Shown: piece by piece, positions 59,074 through 64,000 of the stretch
Position numbering within the stretch: position 1 is the first letter of the stretch
Layout: every line of letters starts with the position of its first letter
Source of the DNA: Thuidium tamariscinum
Lineage: Eukaryota; Streptophyta; Bryopsida; Hypnales; Thuidiaceae
Direction of reading: 5' to 3'
Assembly (NCBI GenBank): GCA_947034885.2
Contig: OZ019759.1
Span: 16,928,501-16,992,500 of the forward strand
DNA length: 64,000 bases
Program-made: the position numbers and the translations under genes
The notes under the pieces: generated by a model
The model's input: the letters and a program-made list of their open reading frames with translations, nothing else
The model's database searches: none
What the model was told of the DNA's origin: nothing

Positions 59074-60362
59074 TCGTCACATTGTCTAAGAGCTCTGCTC
59101 TTCCTGGGACATAGGTAGACAACACGCACTCGAAATTCTTGAGCTTCAAGGCTACAAAGGCTGTTGTAGCCTTGATGTCGTTTTTTCCCTTTAAGATAAA
59201 CAGCCACATGTTCGATGTTGTCATCTTCGGCTTCAAATTCAAAGCAAGGAAGCTCAAGAAAGGATTGATAGCACTTTCATCTGTAGAGGGTTTGGCTCTC
59301 GGGGCTTCTCTCAAATCCACCAAGGCTAAATTTACCTCCTGGGAATGATACTTATATGATGAGCTACTACCAGAGCTTGAGCGCCAACATCAATCCCCCT
59401 AATTTGTACACCTTCTTCCAGTTTAGGAAGTTCATATTTCAACTTTATGAACCTGGTGAACATGAAAGGTACCTTGGAAAATTGCTTCTCGAGGTCTTTT
59501 GCCCGTTTCAACCAAGCATCGTTGTAGAGACGACGCTTGAAAAATTCGAGTCGTAGATGGGTCAGAAGGAAATCCCATGAGGCCAATGTGAATCTATGCC
59601 TTGCCTTCCAAGACTTCCAAGTAGCGTCGATAACATCTCCACCATTATCTATGACCTTCAAATCGGGGTTGATGGCTATTAAATCTTGGAACACAATTTT
59701 CTTACGCTTCCTCCGCTCCACCCACTCCTTGTAGATCATGTTGTCAGGCACGAGGACTTTGGTTGATGTCATTGACACCTTCGGATAAATTGCCAGACGA
59801 CCAGGTGTTTTACCGAGCAGATGCACTGTGTTCACTCCAAAGTCCACGTCCGTAAAGTGCCCAAAGTGTTTGAAAAACTCCCTCTTCAGAGACATATCAC
59901 TAGAAGAAAAACGCAAAAATCCCTATTATTTCAACAAAACACATCAACAAGATTGTGTTGAAACTGCGGTGCTGAAAATGCAGAAAAATGTTGAGAACGT
60001 GGAGAAAACGCAGAAAAACACAAAAAACGCGTTTTTTGTGTTTTCTTGCGTTTTCTCCGCGTTCTCAGCAACGCAATCTCACCACAATCTTGCTGATGTG
60101 TTTTGTTGAAATAAACAGGGATTTCTTCTAGTGTATTTTTTATCTTGAATCCTTTCATAGCTTTGTAAGGCTTTAAGGCGTACAAGTCATTTAACTCGCC
60201 TTTGGAGTGCTTTGTCAAGAAAGACTCCCAGTGCACCCAAAGATTGTCGGGCAAGGTGATGATCTGAATTTCATTTTTCAAATCAAAGGTGCCACCGATA
60301 AGAGCGCCTTCTCTATCTGGATTTATGTTTTGGAAGTGCTCAATCACAGCATCCGTGAAACT
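59074..60362 (-). pseudogene. Copy 2 gene, exon 2 before the CACTA insertion (motif IV-like), split by a MITE
   Basis: Starts after acceptor TTGTAG with SFTDAVIEHFQNINPDREGA. It reads to MKGFKIKN, where the MITE 59898-60133 interrupts, and continues in frame MSLKREFFKHFGHFTDVDFG, then MIYKEWVERRKRKKIVF and WKSWKARHRFTLASWDFLL. Near 59330-59370 the frame changes, and the correct continuation is SSYKYHSQEVNLALVDLREAP. That aligns with methyltransferase motif IV but has Asp-Leu-Arg for Asp-Pro-Pro. Next are SNMWLFILKGKNDIKATTAF and VPGRAELLDNVTN, up to the CACTA element. It parallels exon 2 of copy 1 throughout. Confidence 0.7.
59898..60133. mobile_element. 236-bp CACTA-type foldback MITE
   Basis: Starts CACTAGAAGAAA and ends TTTCTTCTAGTG. 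The whole element is nearly palindromic (TTTCAACAAAACACATCAAC on the left, its inverse on the right). TAT lies on both sides (59895-59897, 60134-60136). Removing it and one TAT restores the host frame. Overlapping open frames here are translations of the element. Confidence 0.9.
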
Positions 60363-60549
60363 CTACAAGAATTACATAACAACATGAGATGCATGTAACA
60401 TTTTAAGCAAACTAGGACTTTATCCTTAATACAATGATACCCACATCAAATTATATTAAGTCTGAGACTCAGTTGTGAACTTGGAAAAAATCATTGATGA
60501 AGAAACAAAATTGAATAAACGTTTCACAGTAACATAACACAAAAGCCAG

Positions 60550-60572
60550 CTTATCATCGACTCAACCATATG
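60550..60572. repeat. Partial P2 palindrome next to exon 1 donor of copy 2
   Basis: CTTATCATCGACTCAACC, one good arm and a weakened second arm, about 20 bases inside the intron after donor GTATAG (60592). Confidence 0.4.
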
Positions 60573-60593
60573 AATTCTGGATGACACTATACC

Positions 60594-62034
60594 TTGTAGT
60601 TATCAAGGTCGAATACTGCCTTATTCTTCCTTGAGAAGTCTTCTATGTGCACATCCATAGGACACTTGTAGGTGACCCAAATTCTCCGACAACTTATGAT
60701 TTGGTTCCCCCAAGTTGGTTGAACATGGTCCAAGTGGTTTGTGCAATTATAGTACTTCGAGATGTTACACAACTTGTTTTCATCAAGAGACCAAACAATG
60801 TATGCATCCCACGCCTTCAATTCCACTTTCCTTGCTTCTCCACGGTCGACAATTTGTAGCTCCTACAAAGCTATAATGCTGTGCTAACCATTGATAATCA
60901 TGAACCTCTCGTTCTTAATTTCGTCCCATGATTCAGGCTTTCTTTTCAAAAGCCTTTTCTTCACGTCTACTGGTATTAGGCAAACTTTCTGTCGTTGCTT
61001 CACATCTATCACTTGAACGAGCTCCTTCTTTACAGCATCCACAATGTCCCTTTATAAGCTGCAAATAACATATTGAGGACTTGCTATAATGCACTCCTTG
61101 ATGTCGATCTTCACTGTCCCCTGATCAAACATGAAGCATTTCTGGTGCCCTACCTAGAAAGCTTTCTGGATTGAAGCAAACTTCTCATCCTCAAGCACCT
61201 CCTCCGTAGTTGCTAACGGAGCAGTGGACATTGTAGTCAAAGCAGACCCAGAACTACCTACAATAGCAGGTGCACTAGTAAGGCTTTTCTTCCTCTTTCT
61301 GCTCGATCGATTCTTCCTCTCCAAGTCTAGAAGGGTCTCTCTTTTTAGGCTCGGACCTTGTTTGCCCAAGCTTCTTGGTCTGCTTCCTGACCCTGTTGCA
61401 GTGAGCGATGGGGGTGCAGGATTGTCGCTTCCTTGACGACAACCTTGCAAGAGGGCGGCAACACGACCCACTACAGGTTCTTTTTCCACATGCTCCAGTG
61501 CGTACCAATCAAGCATCTGAAAAATTAGATGCAACCTCGTTGCGTTCGATCTTGTTGTGCTGTTCTTCCAAGGCACTTATCCAGCTTTTTCAAACTGGTC
61601 ATTCAGTGACTCCATTTGCGAACCCTCCAAGAATGTCATAAGATTGGAGAGATTGAAACTCTTGTAATAGGCGTTCACGTTCAGCACAATGGAGTGGCAG
61701 TGCTCTTGTGGTTTTCCACTCTCGTCAACCTCTCGCAGCACAATTAGAATGTAGTCCTTCTGGTGCTCCTCGATGAGTATAACCTTCTCTTTCAAATTCA
61801 AGGGCATGTATGTATTCGTCCCTTGAACTCTGTAACGCAAGTAGACATAATTTTTAAATCGATTTACACCGGAACTCCAGGTATGAATGTGCTCTTTGAA
61901 TTCCCACAACGTCCCATACGTGTCCTCCATCTCTGTGATAAAGGGCTTGTCATTAAATGGGTTAATGAACAGTTTAAGGTGATGAGATGGTAAGGAGTAG
62001 TCGTAGTTGTCCATTTGTTCCATATTTTTTCTCC
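60594..62034 (-). pseudogene. Copy 2 gene, exon 1 (ParB-like domain, broken)
   Basis: After acceptor TATGCAG; probable ATG at 62023 (MEQMDNYDYSLPSHH). The N-terminal domain parallels copy 1 (VYLRYRVQGTNTYMPLNLKE, SIVLNVNAYYKSFNLSNL). A frame change near 61570 and a low-complexity basic part (RKNRSSRKRKKS) follow. Then comes the ParB-like region KIDIKECIIASPQYV, TAA (61052-61054), RDIVDAVKKELVQVIDVK, RFMIING, TAG (60884-60886), HSII, and a second TAG (60863-60865). It ends KAWDAYIVWSLDENKLCNIS to donor AAG|GTATAG. The first TAG replaces the Gln of the ING-Q-HS motif that is intact in copy 1, so the diagnostic motif itself is hit. Confidence 0.75.
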
Positions 62035-62311
62035 TGCATAACATAACATGTGCTATTCAGTTTTTTGATATCATCGACACAGTGATACATATTGACTGTG
62101 CAAAAGAATCAGTCCATGCACAAGAAATAAGAATGACATAAGCATGAGTAAAATTATACAATAAACATTCTGGCCTATTACTCTGATGGATCTTGTATTT
62201 ACTGTCAATGATTTTGTGGTGTTGTCGGAGAATGAAGACACATGTAGTATCATTACCTACTTATGGAATAAATAGTATCTTTGACACTACTAGCATACTA
62301 TCGTATGGGTT

Positions 62312-62538
62312 CACTAGAAGAAAAGCCTCAAAATCTACGTTTGTTTCAATATAATGCGTCAAGTGAGTTACGTTGAAACAAACGCAAAAAACGCAATGAA
62401 AAAGTGGGAAAAGGCAAAAAAAATGCATTTTTTTGCGTTTTCCTACTTTTTCACTACGTTTTTTGTGTTTGTTTCAACGTAACTCACTTGACGCATTATA
62501 TTGAAACAAACGCAGATTTTGAGGCTTTTCTTTTAGTG
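62312..62538. mobile_element. 227-bp CACTA-type foldback MITE
   Basis: Starts CACTAGAAGAAAAGCCTC and ends GAGGCTTTTCTTTTAGTG. Long inverted repeats (CAATATAATGCGTCAAGTGA and its inverse) cover most of its length. GTT is duplicated on both sides (62309-62311, 62539-62541). Same family type as the element at 59898 but with a different interior. In the 5' region of the copy 2 gene. Confidence 0.9.
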
Positions 62539-62615
62539 GTTAAAAGAAAGTTTTTATTACTTCTAAGACAAGAAGGGCTCTTGCTCCCAATGATTACCTC
62601 ATATCATGAGGAAAC

Positions 62616-62727
62616 AATTATCCTCGACTCGATGATAATTAACCTTAGAGAATGAGGACACTGTTGTCCTCGACCAGATGATAGCTTCAAAACATAAAGA
62701 AGCAGTTATCCTCGAACCGATGATAAC
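62616..62727. repeat. Three P2 palindromes
   Basis: 62616-62640: AATTATCCTCGA facing TCGATGATAATT. 62663-62685: GTTGTCCTCGA facing AGATGATAGC. 62705-62727: GTTATCCTCGA facing CGATGATAAC. They lie in the 5' region of the copy 2 ParB-like gene. Confidence 0.8.
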
Positions 62728-62975
62728 CATAGTGAGGAGGACACTCATCGGTTTAGAAAGTTGAAGTAATTTATGCCATATGTAGATTAAATTGCGTTTT
62801 TGTTGCTTTTTTTATTCTTTTCTATTTGTATTATCTGAATTTTACATGTTTTAATCTAAATCCAAACCTCAGCATTCTAACGGTCTCCAGATCAAATTCT
62901 TATCATCGTTACGTTCATATCTTGCTTCTTAGTAACTTTTGATGGACTTCTTTCCTTCACGTAAAGACTTCACTC

Positions 62976-63273
62976 ATTATCATTGGGTCGAGGATATAGA
63001 GATGAGCATTGAAGAGTTTTTAGAACTAAGGATTCATTCAATATTGGATCAAATGTTAATTTTCGGTGCTTTATAATACTACGTTTCGTGGTCATAGATT
63101 TAAAATTTGTCAAAATCTCTTATTATCATCGTCTCGAGGATACTTTTTTTACATGTATGTGAAACCTCAATATGACATCGTCTTATCATCGACTCGAGGA
63201 TAGCTTCCCTGTCTTCTTCAAGTCCTAATTTCTAAAATACATGGTCTACCATGTTATCACCGAGTCAACAATA
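62976..63273. repeat. Four P2 palindromes
   Basis: 62976-62997 ATTATCATTGG facing TCGAGGATAT. 63122-63142 ATTATCATCG facing CTCGAGGATA. 63182-63203 CTTATCATCGA facing TCGAGGATAG. 63253-63273 GTTATCACCGA facing TCAACAATA, the weakest. The spacing is irregular, so this is not a tandem array. Confidence 0.7.
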
Positions 63274-64000
63274 CTTCGGGCACCCTTGTCAAAACCCTAA
63301 TTTCTTGAATGTTTACAAGGTCTCAAATCTTGAACCCTAAATCTACATATACCTAAACCCTAAACCTCAGACCACATACTATGTTATGGCAAAGTGGACC
63401 CGTCAATTCAATTCATCAAGAAAACTAACCTCTTCAATGAATTAGTTGCAAACTGCTTGACAAATAAAAATGCAAACACAAATGCTCCAAATCTTCAAAT
63501 TGCAGCCTGAAAAGCATTCAACGAAGACCAAGTCAGTATAATGTTCTACTGGAGTCCTCCACGCTTTACATATTACTATACAATGTTCACAACAACATTG
63601 AATATAGATTGTCAACCTTGTGCACCAAAACCAGTTGTATGCACGATTGTGCTTGCAACCACAAACCCAACTCAATCTACCAAACAAACTACAAGAACCA
63701 CATGAAGACGCTGAAGATGCTATAGGAACCACATGAAGATGAAACCATTGTGAAACCTAAATTCAGACCAACTAAATGCACGATTGTGCTTACAAAACCA
63801 GATCCAACTCAATCCAGCAGACCGAATTCAAGCAAGCACATTAACAAAACTTGAAATGAAGGAAATTCCGCAAAGATCTTACCAGCAACTCCAAAAATGG
63901 GTGGGTGCGTGACTCTATGGTGCACACTCCAACATTCGCCGCAACTCTAGCCTCTTCTACCAAAGTGAAACTGCACACCTCCCCGTAACCCGCGACACAA

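Larger units (their letters stand above)
62539..64000 (-). promoter_or_regulatory. 5' region of copy 2 gene with P2 palindromes and telo-boxes
   Basis: No recognised gene. Seven P2 palindromes lie between 62616 and 63273. Telo-box motifs occur at 63292-63299, 63333-63341 and 63355-63366 (AAACCCTAA-type), as in plant promoters. The minus open frame 63732-63442 is Cys-rich without a domain and probably chance. CAACTCAATC..CCAAAC-type short repeats occur near 63670 and 63790. Confidence 0.4.

Noticed and set aside
59828-60109. Open frames on both strands around 60 kb
   Set aside because: They arise from the palindromic MITE 59898-60133; the same applies to 62404-62655 and the second MITE.
62616-63273. 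CRISPR-like array of spaced repeats
   Set aside because: P2 copies are palindromic, irregularly spaced and diverged, and this is a plant nuclear sequence; no cas-like gene.
63292-63366. Interstitial telomere tract
   Set aside because: Only three separated AAACCCTAA motifs, no tandem run; better read as telo-box promoter motifs.

Overview
This is nuclear DNA of a plant. The evidence is spliceosomal GT..AG introns, a TNP2-type CACTA transposon with plant-type accessory domains, telo-box motifs (AAACCCTA) in front of gene starts, and fragments of two genes whose closest remembered relatives are the plant RNA helicase DExH7 and plant DNA polymerase theta (TEBICHI). I cannot fix the species; a bryophyte- or fern-grade plant would fit, but that is a guess. 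Almost everything here is mobile or repetitive DNA, mostly decayed, and I see no convincing intact host gene.

Layout. (1) 1-3529, minus: copy 1 of an unusual gene with a ParB-like domain (ING-Q-HS motif) followed by a region laid out like a beta-class amino DNA methyltransferase with ruined catalytic motifs. (2) 3530-13346: its 5' region, an AT-rich stretch, about 17-18 tandem copies of a ~176-bp satellite, and the leader of the next gene. (3) 13347-16184, plus: a DUF7869-type (RNase-H-like, transposase-like) gene, one open frame of 946 codons apart from two premature stops. A ~35-bp imperfect palindrome (P1) recurs four times in introns and 5' DNA of copy 1 and four times in the leader of the DUF7869 gene, tying the two divergent genes together. 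(4) 62034-59074 and 21904-17355, minus: copy 2 of the ParB/methyltransferase-like gene, with a coiled-coil/acidic region and a nearby FCP1-like HAD domain. It has its own palindrome (P2), about ten copies. (5) Copy 2 is split by a 37.2-kb CACTA element, 21908-59070, with matching terminal inverted repeats, a 3-bp GAT target duplication and restoration of frame across the insertion.

Inside the CACTA element a TNP2-like transposase reads leftward (about 32.3 to 25.6 kb) and a Ser/Arg-rich TNPA-like gene reads rightward (38.8 to 45.6 kb) from a shared middle region. To the right, 47.4-54.2 kb is a captured, intron-containing piece of a DExH7-like RNA helicase gene, followed by a captured exon of a POLQ/TEBICHI-like helicase: a Pack-CACTA. 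Two small CACTA-type foldback elements (59898-60133 and 62312-62538, each with a 3-bp duplication) and one TA-flanked MITE (24924-25248) are also present.

Nearly all premature stops in all these genes are TAG or TGA, hardly ever TAA. This fits C-to-T decay at methylated CAG and CGA sites, that is, heterochromatic silencing. The most novel candidate is the paired ParB/methyltransferase-like plus DUF7869 element with its family-specific palindromes.
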